The notes under the pieces are model-generated. The model saw nothing but the letters and a program-made list of their open reading frames with translations. It was not told the origin of the DNA and made no database searches. DNA of 64,000 nt from an uncultured Selenomonadales bacterium. GTDB taxonomy: Bacteria > Bacillota > Negativicutes > Acidaminococcales > Acidaminococcaceae. The position numbers and the translations under genes are program-made. Below, piece by piece: positions 17,415 to 26,933 of this stretch. Where the stretch lies: the NCBI GenBank assembly GCA_900315925.1, contig ONAV01000024.1:1-64000 (forward strand), written 5' to 3'. Positions within the stretch are counted from its first letter, which is position 1; the number at the start of each line of letters is the position of its first letter.

Positions 17415-18605
17415 TTATTTTACAGCTTCCCCAAAGGCCCGGCCGTACTGACGGCACTCTTCCATGTGCGCTTCATCCGGCACCCACTGGCAGCGGATTC
17501 CGTCATTGACAATTTCAAAGCCTGCGCCCTGCAGCAGTTCCGTCATCTGTTTTACCGCTTCGCCGCTCCAGCCGTAGCTGCCGAACGCCGCGGCCTTTTT
17601 GTTTTTGAACTTCAGGCCCCGGATCAGCTCCAGCATGCCGCCGATAGAATAGGCGAACCCGTAATTGATGGTAGGCGAACCCACCAGAATTGCTTTGGAC
17701 TTAAACACTTCCGTGGCAATATCGCTCTTGTCTTCTTTGGCCGCGTTCATCAGCTTGATGACCACGTCCGGGTCAGCCTGCCGGATACCTTCCGCGATAC
17801 ACTCTGCCATACGGCGTGTGGACTCCCACATGGTATCGTACACAAAGGTGATCTGATTCTCCTGATAATTGACCGCCCACTTCTGATAGGTCTCCACGAT
17901 CTGCATGGGATTATCCCGCCAGATGATGCCGTGGCTGGGGCAGATCATGTCAACCGGCACGTTCATGACCAGGATTTCCTTAATCTTCCGGGTCACCATG
18001 GGGCTGTAGGGATTCAAAATGTTTACGTAATATTTCATGGCTTCGCTGTACATTTCATGAACATCTACTTTATCGTTGTACAGTTCTTCGCTGGCAAAAT
18101 GCTGGCCGAAGCCGTCGTTGCTGAAGAGAATATTTTCCCCGGTCATGTAGGTGAACATGGTGTCCGGCCAGTGCAGCATGGGCGCTTCGATGAAAACAAG
18201 TTTGGAGTCACCCAGGTCCAGGGTGTCGCCGGTCTTTACGTTCACAAAGTTCCAGTCCTGATGATAGTGTCCCCGGATAATGCTTTCGCCTTTTTTGGTG
18301 CAGTAAATGGGCACATCCGGAATTTCCCGCATCAGGGCAGGCAGGGCGCCGCTGTGGTCGATCTCGTTGTGGTTCATGATCACGTAATCGATCTTCTTCA
18401 GGTCGATCGTTTCTTTTAAATTCGTTACATATTCCTCATCGTAGGGTTTCCAGCAGGTATCGATCAGCGCCGTCTTTTTGTCCTGCACCAGATAGGAATT
18501 ATAGGAAGAGCCTTTGTAGGTGGAGAGCTCATGTCCGTGAAAATACACCAGCTCCCAGTCGATTTTCCCTACCCAGGTTACTTTATCGGTAATCTTTTTA
18601 GCCAT
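17415..18605 (-). CDS. A-type flavodiiron protein (FprA family)
   Basis: A 396-residue protein of standard length. The N-terminal two-thirds is a metallo-beta-lactamase-like di-iron domain: MNHNEIDHSGALP carries the HxExDH ligands, with further His in HWPDTMF and CPSHGIIW. From about residue 250 there is a flavodoxin domain (VYDTMWESTRRMA, GSPTINYGF, GSYGWSGEAV) that binds FMN. These soluble enzymes reduce O2 to water, or NO to N2O, and protect strict anaerobes. The electron donor (rubredoxin or similar) is not encoded nearby. The start ATG at 18605 has AAAGGAG upstream. Confidence 0.93.
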   Translation of the reverse strand: MAKKITDKVTWVGKIDWELVYFHGHELSTYKGSSYNSYLVQDKKTALIDTCWKPYDEEYVTNLKETIDLKKIDYVIMNHNEIDHSGALPALMREIPDVPIYCTKKGESIIRGHYHQDWNFVNVKTGDTLDLGDSKLVFIEAPMLHWPDTMFTYMTGENILFSNDGFGQHFASEELYNDKVDVHEMYSEAMKYYVNILNPYSPMVTRKIKEILVMNVPVDMICPSHGIIWRDNPMQIVETYQKWAVNYQENQITFVYDTMWESTRRMAECIAEGIRQADPDVVIKLMNAAKEDKSDIATEVFKSKAILVGSPTINYGFAYSIGGMLELIRGLKFKNKKAAAFGSYGWSGEAVKQMTELLQGAGFEIVNDGIRCQWVPDEAHMEECRQYGRAFGEAVK

Positions 18606-18725
18606 GCAACGTCTCCTTTCCGGCTTATCCGCCGGCTATTGAAAAAAACAGCCAGGTTGTTTTCTTATCTTTGAAATAACGAGAAACCGTCTCTGTAATA
18701 ACGCAAAACCGTGTTTTCCTGTGAA

Positions 18726-19955
18726 TTATCTGTGACTGCGGAAATAATTTAACGCTACATCCGGGAACAGCGCGTAAGACAACACGTCTTCTACACTGAG
18801 GCCGGGATAGCCCGCTTCATCCAGACGGTCGCGCATGGTCTTAAGCTGCGGCTTAATGTCATCGGCAGGACGGTGGTCAATGACCGGCTCGTCTCCGATG
18901 GCCAGCTTCCGCACTTCCGGATTGATAGGTCCGGCCGTTTTGCCGTACCGGCCGCGGATCAGTTCCTTTACTTCGCGGGGAATCATTTTGTAACGGCCCA
19001 TAGCCACGTTCATCACCGCCATGGAACCGACGATCTGGCTGGTGGGCGTAACCAGGGGCGGATAGCCTAAATCTTCCCGCACCTGGGGCATTTCCTTCAG
19101 CACTTCGTCCAGCTTGTCGCCGATACCCATGCCTGCCATCTGGCTGCGCAGGTTGGACAGCATGCCGCCGGGAATCTGGTACAGCAGCACTTTGGGATTT
19201 ACGTTAAAGTTCGGGTTCACATGGAACTCCTGGCTTGTGGTTCCCGAGAACGGGGCAAGCGCCGTATCCAGAATATCCACACCGGCTTCCGCCGCTTTCA
19301 GCGCGGTCATATGGCCCAGACCGGTGGTACAGTGATTATGAAGTTCCAGTGGAACCGCAATTTCTTTTTTCAATGCTTTGATCAGATTTTCCGCGCCGTA
19401 GGGGCTCAACAGACCCGCCATGTCTTTAATGCAGATGGAATCAGCCCCCATCTGTACCATTTCCTTGGCCAGCCGCACAAAGTCCTCCGGTTTGTGATAC
19501 GGACTGGTAGTATAAACCAGCGCGCCCTGCATGTGGGCCCCGGCTTTCTTGCCTGCTTTAAAGGAAGTTTCCAGGTTTCTCGTATCGTTGAGCGCGTCAA
19601 ATACACGGATGATGGAGACGCCGTTTTCCACGCTCTTTTTAATGAACTCAGACACTACGTCGTCCGCATAATGGTTGTAGCCTAACAGATTCTGGCCCCG
19701 CAGCAGCATCTGTATGGGTGTGTTCGGCATCCGGTGCCGCAAGATCCGCAGACGGCCCCAGGGGTCTTCATCTAAAAAACGCAGGCAGGCGTCAAAAGTC
19801 GCGCCGCCCCAGGCTTCAATAGCATGATAACCAACGTTGTCCAGTTTTTCCAGAACCGGAATCATATCCTGCACCCGCATCCGGGTCGCAACCAAAGACT
19901 GCGGACCGTCCCGCAATACGGTTTCTGTAATTTTCAAGGGTTTTACTTCTGTCAT
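18726..19955 (-). CDS. Carboxyltransferase subunit of a biotin enzyme (OadA/PycB/transcarboxylase 5S type), internally shortened
   Basis: A 409-residue DRE-TIM barrel carboxyltransferase: ITETVLRDGPQSL at the start, IRVFDALND, CIKDMAGLLSP with the biotin-carbamate Lys region, and ELHNHCTTGLGHM with metal-binding His. The C-terminal PYC/OadA block (VPGG-like IPGGMLSNL, REDLGYPPLVTPTSQIVG) follows. It should move CO2 between carboxybiotin and pyruvate/oxaloacetate; the biotin carrier domain is absent and must be a separate protein. Between SGTTSQ and EFHVNPNFN the family normally has about 40 more residues (PPTES... and a long helix), so a segment is missing in frame. The ATG at 19955 has AAAGGAG. 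Sodium-pump or pyruvate carboxylase partners are not in the window. Confidence 0.8.
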   Translation of the reverse strand: MTEVKPLKITETVLRDGPQSLVATRMRVQDMIPVLEKLDNVGYHAIEAWGGATFDACLRFLDEDPWGRLRILRHRMPNTPIQMLLRGQNLLGYNHYADDVVSEFIKKSVENGVSIIRVFDALNDTRNLETSFKAGKKAGAHMQGALVYTTSPYHKPEDFVRLAKEMVQMGADSICIKDMAGLLSPYGAENLIKALKKEIAVPLELHNHCTTGLGHMTALKAAEAGVDILDTALAPFSGTTSQEFHVNPNFNVNPKVLLYQIPGGMLSNLRSQMAGMGIGDKLDEVLKEMPQVREDLGYPPLVTPTSQIVGSMAVMNVAMGRYKMIPREVKELIRGRYGKTAGPINPEVRKLAIGDEPVIDHRPADDIKPQLKTMRDRLDEAGYPGLSVEDVLSYALFPDVALNYFRSHR

Positions 19956-20279
19956 CTTAACACTCCTTTACCGGATTTCGTAAAAATCAAATTTAAATAA
20001 TTTAAAATTTGTCAAAAATTATGTCCATACATACAACCTACGCGCCTTATTATAACACAAAAAGCCGGTCATGTATACAAAATACATGAGAATAATTCCT
20101 GATAAAAATCAAAATGTTTTTTACAGAAACAGGAACCCGGAACGTTTATGACAAAAATCTTTTGTTATGATTCATATGCCGTGCAATGATCCTTGCAAAA
20201 CGCTCATATAAAAAAGACTGCGGAATGTACCGCAGCCTTTCCTGAAATAACCTGAAATAATATACGCAATAGGAAATCC
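19956..20279. other. Intergenic region with a candidate promoter and the leuA terminator
   Basis: About 320 bp without a gene. On the minus strand TATAAT (20054-20049) with a weak TATACA -35 could drive the carboxyltransferase gene; the leuA terminator occupies 20207-20237. The rest is AT-rich and shows nothing I can name. Confidence 0.5.
20207..20237 (-). terminator. Terminator of leuA
   Basis: On the minus strand the stem GGCTGCGG/CCGCAGTC (one G-U pair) with a six-base loop is followed by TTTTTTATAT. It lies 43 bp past the leuA stop. Confidence 0.88.
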
Positions 20280-21977
20280 TTACGCTTTCTGCTTTTCCGC
20301 CCGGTTGATAGCGCAAAGGATTCCCAGCAGGGAGGCCACAACGATACCGCTGTGAATGCCTACACCGAAAATGTGATTTCCATCCGGTTTCTGAAGTTCA
20401 ATATAGCAGATAGCCTTGGCATTAGAACCGACGCTGATTGCATGTTCGTCGTAGTTAATAAACTTATAGCCGGTAATGCCCACTTTGGAAAGCGCATTAA
20501 AGAACGCATCGATAGGACCGTTTCCCCGGCCCATCACATCCTCCGGTTTGCCGTCCACGGCAATTACGCCGGTAAAAATCGTCGGGTTGTCGTTATCCTG
20601 TTCTTTGTGCTTCTCATAAATAAAATGGCGCTCGATGATTTCGTATTTCCCCTTCAGATCAATAAATTCTTTCTGGAAGAGTTCCACGATCTGCAATTCG
20701 TTCAGTTCATCACCGTACGCATCCGCCGCAGCTTTGACGATGTCGCCGAATTCCGGCTGCATGGCTTTGGGCATACGATAGCCCTTCGCCTTTTCCAGCA
20801 CAAAGGCTGCGCCGCCTTTACCGGACTGGCTGTTGATTCGGATGATGGGTTCGTACTGCCGGTTGATATCCGCCGGATTGATGGGAAGATAGGGAACTTC
20901 CCAATACTCCGTGCCGGTTTGTTTCATGTAATCAAAGCCTTTTTTGATGGCATCCTGATGGGAACCGGAAAAGGCAGTGAACGCCAGCTGGCCCGCATAA
21001 GGCTGCCGGGGCGGGATTGACATCTTCGTACACTCTTCGCAGACTTTGCCCACCGCCTGGATGTCATGGAAATCCAGTCCGGGGTCTACGCCCTGGGTGT
21101 ACATATTCAACGCCACCGTTACAATATCCAGGTTACCGGTCCGTTCCCCGTTGCCGAAGAGACAGCCTTCAATGCGTTCCGCACCGGCCAGGAGGCCCAG
21201 TTCCGCACAGGCTACGCCGGTGCCCCGGTCGTTATGGGGATGCAGGCTGATAATCGCCGCTTCCCGGTTGGGCAGATGCTTGATAAAATATTCAATCTGG
21301 TCTGCATAGGTGTTGGGCGTACACATTTCCACCGTGGCAGGCAGGTTAATGATAACCGGATTTTCTTTTGTCGCTCCCAGCGCTTCCATCACTTCGTGAC
21401 AGATACGGACGGCAAAATCCTGTTCCGTACCGGTATAGCTTTCCGGTGAATATTCATAACGGATGTTCATGCCGCTGCGGGCAATTTCTTCTTCCGTCAG
21501 TTTGCGGATCAGTTTCGCGCCTTCCACCGCAATCTCAACGATTCCGTCCATATCTTTCTGGAACACAATCTTGCGCTGCAGGGTGGACGTAGAATTATAA
21601 AAATGGATTATCACATTTTTAGCGCCCTTCACTGCCTCAAACGTCTTCCGGATCAGTTCCGGACGGGCCTGCACCAGCACCTGCAGCGTCACGTCATCCG
21701 GCACCAGGTTCTGTTCGATCAGGGTACGGATAATCTCATACTCCGTTTCGGAAGCAGACGGGAAACCGATTTCAATTTCCTTAAAACCGATATCGATCAG
21801 CATTTGGAACATGCGCAGCTTTTCATCCAGCTGCATGGGCGTTACCAACGCCTGGTTGCCGTCCCGCAGGTCTACGCTGCACCATACGGGCGCTTTGTCA
21901 ATTACATGATCGGGCCAGTCCCGGTGTTCCAGCGGAATCTGTGCAAACGGGATGTACTTCTTGGCAGGTGCTTTCAT
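20280..21977 (-). CDS. leuA: 2-isopropylmalate synthase (long, LeuA type 2 form)
   Basis: A 565-residue enzyme condensing 2-ketoisovalerate and acetyl-CoA, the first committed step to leucine. WCSVDLRDGNQAL (metal and substrate), the HPHNDRGTGVA metal site and GNGERTGN are all present. The C-terminal roughly 130 residues form the regulatory domain where leucine usually binds, including GRGNGPIDAFFNALSK and GVGIHSGIVVASLLGI. Length and the opening KYIPFAQIPLEHRDWPD mark the type 2 form also seen in actinobacteria. The ATG at 21977 has AAGGAGAAGAG upstream. It has its own promoter and terminator and lies 16 kb from leuBCD. Confidence 0.96.
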   Translation of the reverse strand: MKAPAKKYIPFAQIPLEHRDWPDHVIDKAPVWCSVDLRDGNQALVTPMQLDEKLRMFQMLIDIGFKEIEIGFPSASETEYEIIRTLIEQNLVPDDVTLQVLVQARPELIRKTFEAVKGAKNVIIHFYNSTSTLQRKIVFQKDMDGIVEIAVEGAKLIRKLTEEEIARSGMNIRYEYSPESYTGTEQDFAVRICHEVMEALGATKENPVIINLPATVEMCTPNTYADQIEYFIKHLPNREAAIISLHPHNDRGTGVACAELGLLAGAERIEGCLFGNGERTGNLDIVTVALNMYTQGVDPGLDFHDIQAVGKVCEECTKMSIPPRQPYAGQLAFTAFSGSHQDAIKKGFDYMKQTGTEYWEVPYLPINPADINRQYEPIIRINSQSGKGGAAFVLEKAKGYRMPKAMQPEFGDIVKAAADAYGDELNELQIVELFQKEFIDLKGKYEIIERHFIYEKHKEQDNDNPTIFTGVIAVDGKPEDVMGRGNGPIDAFFNALSKVGITGYKFINYDEHAISVGSNAKAICYIELQKPDGNHIFGVGIHSGIVVASLLGILCAINRAEKQKA

Positions 21978-22032
21978 TTCCTAATCCTCTCTTCTCCTTA
22001 AACGGGAAAAATCTCCCATGTATGTAACAGAA

Positions 22033-22061
22033 ATTATATCAATTTGTAAAAAATAAGTCAA
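22033..22061 (-). promoter_or_regulatory. Promoter of leuA
   Basis: TTGACT at 22061-22056 and TATAAT at 22038-22033 on the minus strand, with a 17-bp spacer. The untranslated leader would be about 50 nt, too short for a T-box or a leucine attenuator. Confidence 0.85.
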
Positions 22062-22082
22062 TTTCTGTTGCAGCCTATTATG

Positions 22083-22117
22083 AAAAAACTAATCTCCCGA
22101 TCATTTTCCCTCAGGAG
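22083..22117 (-). terminator. Terminator overlapping the end of the CNNM-type gene
   Basis: On the minus strand CTCCTGA/TCGGGAG (one G-U pair) encloses a ten-base loop containing the stop codon and is followed by ATTAGTTTTTTC. It ends about 20 bp before the leuA -35. Confidence 0.75.
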
Positions 22118-23346
22118 TTTTCTTTTCGTCTCCGGCTAAATGGGTCACGATTATTTTTTTCAGTCTGTGCTGGTCGACTTTCGTAACCTCAACTTTTAAA
22201 TCCCGGTAGGTAAACGTATCTCCCTTTTGGGGCACTTCCCCCAGGGATTCCACGACCCAGCCGCTGATAGACTGGTTTTCCAGATTGTAAAGGTCAAAGT
22301 CCAGCTGGATGTATTCGAACAGGTCGCGCAGGCTGGCATTCCGGGAATTGCTGTCGCAGGAGACCAGGTACCACCAGTTCTTCCAGTATGTCCTCAATCG
22401 TAATGATGCCGGCAACGCTTCCGTAACTGTCAATGACCGCAGCCATCTGCAGTTTATTGTGCTGGAGATTTTTCAGCAGCAGAGAAATTTTCGTGGAGCG
22501 ATGGACATACGCTATATTTTTTAAAATCGTTTTAATGTTAAACTTCGGGTCTTTTAAATAGGAATTGTAAAAATCTTTGGCATGGAGCAATCCGATAATA
22601 TTGTTTTCTTCCGCATCGTAAACAGGAATCCGGGTAAAATGGTTTGTGGTAAACAAACGGTAGATTTCCGCATTGCTGTTGGTCACGCTGCAGGCTACCA
22701 TATCGACCCGGGGCGTCAGGATTTCTTTCACCCGGATGTCGTTAAACTCGATAGCTGATTTGATCAGATCGCTTTCTTCCTCACTGATGGTTCCTTCGTT
22801 TTCCACTTCGTCAACCATAACTTTCAGTTCAGCTTCCGTAATCGTTGGTTTGGCTTCCCCTTTCCCGGAAATCTTATGGCTGAGAAAACCTTTCAGTTGT
22901 TTAAAAACAAAATTGAGGGGAGCAAACAGCCAGGTATTCCACCACAGGAGCTTATGTACGGACAGCAAAAAGGGTTCGGAATATTCTTTCGCCAGGCTTT
23001 TGGGCGAAATTTCTCCCACAACAAGTACAACTACGGTTGTAATAGCAGTAGCGATGGAGACACTGCCCTCATCCCCGATCAGTTTAATACACAAAAGGGT
23101 AGCAATGGAGGCCGTGCCTATATTGACAATATTATTGCCCACCAGAATTGTGGAAAGAACTTCGTCAAAATGATCCAGCAGTTTTAATATCCCTGCGGCA
23201 TCCTTGTCCCCGTTCCGGGCCAGATGCTTCATGCGAATCTTGCTCACGGTACTGAGCGCCGTTTCCGACGCGGAATAAAAGGCGGAGCCGCACAGGAATA
23301 TGATAAGGATCACAACATATTCATACAGTTCGTTTTCAACAATCAT
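22101..23346 (-). pseudogene. Broken hemolysin-family membrane protein (CNNM + CBS pair + CorC domain)
   Basis: Together the two frames encode a YtfL/TlyC-like protein: an N-terminal CNNM membrane domain (residues about 1-180, with SETALSTVSKIRMKHL), a CBS pair (TPRVDMVACS to GIITIEDILEELV) and a CorC/HlyC C-terminal domain (LVSCDSNSRNASLRDL to the end). The reading frame is lost at about 22371: EELV is normally followed by a GEIxDExD segment of some 20-25 residues, which is absent, and the protein resumes in another frame at YLVSCDSN. This is a net deletion with frameshift. The start ATG at 23346 (AGGAAGGA upstream) follows the Ca-ATPase gene closely. The family has been linked to Mg or Co export. 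An assembly error remains possible. Confidence 0.82.
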
Positions 23347-23396
23347 GAAACTAATTCCTTCCTCATTTGTGATTGCTTTTAACGTCACCTGAGTTC

Positions 23397-26021
23397 TTAT
23401 TTAAGGAGATGCTGCCGGAACGCTTTACGCAGCAAGTCAACAATAATGATGGATAAAGCGCAAATAATGACCACGCTCCACTCCTGTCCGTTCAACGGGG
23501 CCGTGCGAAGTACGCTTCCGCCAAACAGCGTCAGAAGATACTGGATGAGAACGATGCCTCCCATGACCTGGATAAACCCTTTATTATCCAGAATATGGTC
23601 AAGCAGGTCCAGTCCTTCTACCCTGACGTTAAACCCGTTGGCCACCGCCATAAAAATGTAGGCGCAGAAAAAGCCCGTGTAGGTAAAAATATGGTCCGGC
23701 GCGTCACGGAAGAGGGAATCCACCCACGCGCTTTTATAAAACGCAACCGCCACCAGCGTCATCCATAAGCCGCCCAGTACAATTGTTGACATCATGCCTT
23801 TGGAAACGATGGGGCCGCCCCGTTCCTTGGGCCGTTCCTGCATATATTTTTCCAGTGCCGGCTCGCCGCCGAAAGCCAGGGCCGCCAGCGTATCCATCAC
23901 CAGGTTGATCCACAAAATCTGGATAATGGTCAGCGGTTTTTCCACACCGATAAAGGGCGCAATGAAGTTGATCAGCACCGCGGAAAAATTGATGGAAAGC
24001 TGGAACGTAATAAACTTACAGATGGAATTGTAAATAGTACGTCCGTACAAAATCGCCTGCTTGATGGACAGGAAATTGTCATCCAGGATCACTATATCGC
24101 CGGCTTCTTTGGCCACTTCCGTGCCGCTGCCCATGGCAAACCCCACATCCGCCCGTTTCAGGGCCGGGGAATCGTTGACCCCGTCGCCGGTCATGCCTGT
24201 TACCAGGTTCATTTCCTGGGCAATACTGACAAGACGCAGTTTGTCCAGAGGCAGTGCCCGGGACACCACCCTGAGGTCCGGCAGATTTAATTTTACCTCC
24301 TCATCGGACATGGCCGCCAGTTCCTGACTGGTCCAGACCTGATCCTGAGGCCTTCGTAAAAGTCCGGCATCTCTGGCAATAGCCACTGCCGTTTCTTTCC
24401 GGTCCCCGGTGATCATGACGATCTGCACGCCGGCTTCATGCACTTTTTGAATGGCTTCCACTGCTTCCGGACGCACTTCATCCCGAATCGCCAAAATTCC
24501 CGTCAGTGCCAGTCCTTTTTGCGGCAGTTCCGGTCCGTAAACGGATTTTGGGAAGGTACATAAGGCCAGCAAGCGAATGGCCCGGCCTGCCAGTTCCACC
24601 ATCTTCTCATCCAGAGCCTGTTTCATGGCCTCTGTAAAAGGAAGGCAGTGCCCCTTTTCGTCCCAGTAATAATCGCAGTACTGCAGCAGTTTTTCCGGCG
24701 CGCCTTTGGCCAGGGTATATTCACTGGCCCCCTGCACTCCCGCAAAGGAGTATTTGGTGGCGCTGTTAAAAGGAACAAACGTATTCCGTAACGGCATTTG
24801 CAGCTTACGGTAATCGCCAATATACCGGGTCAGGGCCCGTTCCGTAATATTGCCGCCTACAATGGCGCCTTCCGCAACGGCAGCCGACGTATTGAGGACC
24901 ACATTTTCATAGGTCATTTCCCGAATCGGAACAGGGATCCGGTCAAAGGACAGGTATTCTTTCAGGTCTCCGGTGATAAAGTCCACAACCTCCAGCTGTC
25001 CTTTGGTGATGGTACCGGTTTTATCCGTAAACAGCAGGTTCAAACTGCCTGCCGTTTCAATCCCGTTCAGTTTGCGGACCAGCACATGGTCGTTCAGCAT
25101 CTTCCGCATATTCAGGGAAGAAACGATAGCGATCATCAGGGGCAGTCCTTCCGGCACCGCCATCACGATGATGATGACAGCCAGGATCAGCGCCTGCACC
25201 ACATCGCTGAGGACCTGGGCCGTATTGGCAACATAAAGCGCCCAGCCGCCTGCCAGGAACATCTTGTGCAGCAACACCGCAATAAAAATCAGCAGGCCTC
25301 CTGCATAGCCGAAGTAACTGATCTTATCCGCCAGATGCTTCAGTTTCAGTTTCAGCGGGCTGTCCCGTTCCACTTCCTTTAATTCCTGTACCAGCTGCCC
25401 GTAGACAGATGCGTCGCCGACCTTCTCCGCCCGCATCAGGCCCTGCCCTTCCACTACGACAGAACCGCGATACAGGCAGTACGGATTCAGGAAATCCGTC
25501 TCAGTCCCCCAGGAAAAATCAGGGGAAGCCGGCTTTTTCTTCGCTTCTTCGCTTTCCCCGTTCAAAGCAGCCTGGTCCAGTTTCAGGGACCCTTCCAGCA
25601 ACAAACCGTCCACCGGGACCTTGTCTCCGCTTTCCAGCTGCACCGCATCCCCGACTACAATATCGTCAATTCGCAGTTCCACAGGTTTCCCGTCGCGCCA
25701 TACCTTGCAGGTGATGCGGCTTGCTTCCTCCTGCAGTTTTTGAAAGGCGTTCTCATTGCTGTATTCAGACAGTGTGGACACAAACGTCGCCAGTATGATC
25801 GCGACAAAAATGCCTGCTGTCTCGATCCAGTCCGCGTAACCCATATACACAAAAACCACATTGACAAGCAAAGCCACAATGAGGATACGGATGATGGGAT
25901 CCCCGAAATTGTCCAGCAGTTTGTCAAAAAACGTCTGTTGCGGCGGTTTGCTTAAGGCATTGTTTCCATATTTTCTTAATGACTGTGCAGCTTCTTCGCT
26001 GGTCAGACCAATTTTAATCAT
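23397..26021 (-). CDS. Calcium-type cation-transporting P-type ATPase (PMCA/SERCA-like)
   Basis: An 874-residue P2-type ATPase with all core elements: an N-terminal cation-ATPase domain (LTSEEAAQSLRKYGNNAL), the actuator loop LNGESEEAKKKP (TGE replaced by NGE), the phosphorylated Asp in LFTDKTGTITKG, the membrane motif VPEGLPL, KGAPE in the nucleotide domain, and MTGDGVNDSPALKRADVG at the hinge. There are ten predicted membrane helices, and the late helices contain NLVMDTLAALA, which fits Ca2+ rather than Na/K. It should export Ca2+ (or Mn2+) using ATP. The start ATG at 26021 has AGGAG upstream. The CNNM-type gene follows with its start only about 50 bp past the stop, so the two are probably co-transcribed. 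Confidence 0.92.
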   Translation of the reverse strand: MIKIGLTSEEAAQSLRKYGNNALSKPPQQTFFDKLLDNFGDPIIRILIVALLVNVVFVYMGYADWIETAGIFVAIILATFVSTLSEYSNENAFQKLQEEASRITCKVWRDGKPVELRIDDIVVGDAVQLESGDKVPVDGLLLEGSLKLDQAALNGESEEAKKKPASPDFSWGTETDFLNPYCLYRGSVVVEGQGLMRAEKVGDASVYGQLVQELKEVERDSPLKLKLKHLADKISYFGYAGGLLIFIAVLLHKMFLAGGWALYVANTAQVLSDVVQALILAVIIIVMAVPEGLPLMIAIVSSLNMRKMLNDHVLVRKLNGIETAGSLNLLFTDKTGTITKGQLEVVDFITGDLKEYLSFDRIPVPIREMTYENVVLNTSAAVAEGAIVGGNITERALTRYIGDYRKLQMPLRNTFVPFNSATKYSFAGVQGASEYTLAKGAPEKLLQYCDYYWDEKGHCLPFTEAMKQALDEKMVELAGRAIRLLALCTFPKSVYGPELPQKGLALTGILAIRDEVRPEAVEAIQKVHEAGVQIVMITGDRKETAVAIARDAGLLRRPQDQVWTSQELAAMSDEEVKLNLPDLRVVSRALPLDKLRLVSIAQEMNLVTGMTGDGVNDSPALKRADVGFAMGSGTEVAKEAGDIVILDDNFLSIKQAILYGRTIYNSICKFITFQLSINFSAVLINFIAPFIGVEKPLTIIQILWINLVMDTLAALAFGGEPALEKYMQERPKERGGPIVSKGMMSTIVLGGLWMTLVAVAFYKSAWVDSLFRDAPDHIFTYTGFFCAYIFMAVANGFNVRVEGLDLLDHILDNKGFIQVMGGIVLIQYLLTLFGGSVLRTAPLNGQEWSVVIICALSIIIVDLLRKAFRQHLLK

Positions 26022-26063
26022 GGAGTCTCCTAGTAGTTAAGACAGATTGTTATTGTGCATAAA

Positions 26064-26255
26064 AATAATGCGGCAAGGATAAGATATCGCAAAACCGTCA
26101 ACGATTGCTATTCCATGGATTCATTCGCCTGTGGCTTCGGAACTCGGGACTTCGTCCCTCAAACAGCCTCGCCACGACGGCGAATTTCATCTCATGAAAT
26201 AACGCAATCGCTTCCGATGTTTTGCTCATATCTTGTCCTTTTCCGCATCATTATT
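26064..26255. repeat. Long hairpin repeat, copy A
   Basis: A 192-nt imperfect palindrome beginning at the stop codon of the gene at 26254-26790 and ending about 40 bp before the Ca-ATPase start. The inner roughly 130 nt are shared with copies B (48385-48568) and C (59071-59260); copy A runs in the opposite orientation. The inner stems here are TTCGCC/GGCGAA, GTGGC/GCCAC and the tip GGGAC/GTCCC. The outer arms (ATAATG-GCGG-AAGGA-AAGATAT on both sides) are unique to this site but pair with each other. Confidence 0.85.
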
Positions 26256-26790
26256 AATGTACAGGATGAATCGGCCGTTCGTCTTTCTCTTCTTCTTCTA
26301 CATTAACACCTACCGGGCCGCCTACTACCGCAGGCAGACGAAGCAGTTCGCTTTCCAGATGAGGCTGGATTACATTCAGCAGCATGACCATGATTGCTTC
26401 CGGATCAAACGTCTCATCATTGGCAATCAGGCTGCAGTCCAGTTCCAGATTCCCGTCCGGTGTCACGATGTATTTGAACGCGCCGAACCGGTTGTTCAGC
26501 TGGTTCAGGTATTCCAGCACTTTTGCCTGGTTCTGTTCATTCACCACTTTATGACCCACCAGCACTTTAATCATACCGTAAATGGAATCATTCAGTATAA
26601 CCTGGACAAACTGCTGCTGTCCTGCCGTCTGCAGTCCGCTGAAGTACACGACGGTACGGAACTGATCGTCGTATTCTTCCCTATGGAAACCGCTGACTTC
26701 ACGGTCCTTCATAAACCGGTCAAACCGTTCCGCTTTCACTCTGGGCGGGTTCGTGTTACCCATCTGATCTTTCACATTTTCCAATGCCAT
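26254..26790 (-). CDS. YbjN-like conserved protein of unknown function
   Basis: A 178-residue soluble protein with no signal peptide or membrane segment. The order of elements (a strand with FRTVVYFSG, VQVILNDSIYGMIKVLVG, KVVNEQNQAKVLEYLNQLN, then GNLELDCSLI and a helix DPEAIMVMLLNVI) resembles the YbjN/type III secretion chaperone-like fold; I infer this from pattern only. The tail is acidic (NVEEEEKDE). The start is taken at 26790, where GAGAGGTG is six bases upstream, rather than three codons earlier. It stands between the ABC exporter gene and the Ca-ATPase gene, closed by hairpin copy A directly after the stop. Function unknown. Confidence 0.65.
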   Translation of the reverse strand: MALENVKDQMGNTNPPRVKAERFDRFMKDREVSGFHREEYDDQFRTVVYFSGLQTAGQQQFVQVILNDSIYGMIKVLVGHKVVNEQNQAKVLEYLNQLNNRFGAFKYIVTPDGNLELDCSLIANDETFDPEAIMVMLLNVIQPHLESELLRLPAVVGGPVGVNVEEEEKDERPIHPVH

Positions 26791-26861
26791 GTTAAACACC
26801 TCTCTACATATATTTGAATAGAATTTATTTTCCGGCTGCCAATCACTGTCATCCGGTTTTA

Positions 26862-26891
26862 AAGGAAACGCCGATCAGGCAGCGTTTCCTT
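26862..26891 (-). terminator. Hairpin after the ABC exporter gene, probable terminator
   Basis: A 10-bp perfect stem AAGGAAACGC/GCGTTTCCTT with a ten-base loop, 42 bp past the exporter stop. The minus-side tail is TAAAACC, so the T run is poor. Confidence 0.55.
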
Positions 26892-26933
26892 ACAAAGCAT
26901 CATTACATACAATCTGCGATACTGTTTATTGTA

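Noticed and set aside
26064-26255. CRISPR array or prophage attachment site at the repeats
   Set aside because: The three copies are dispersed and palindromic, without spacers, cas genes, an integrase or duplicated tRNA ends.
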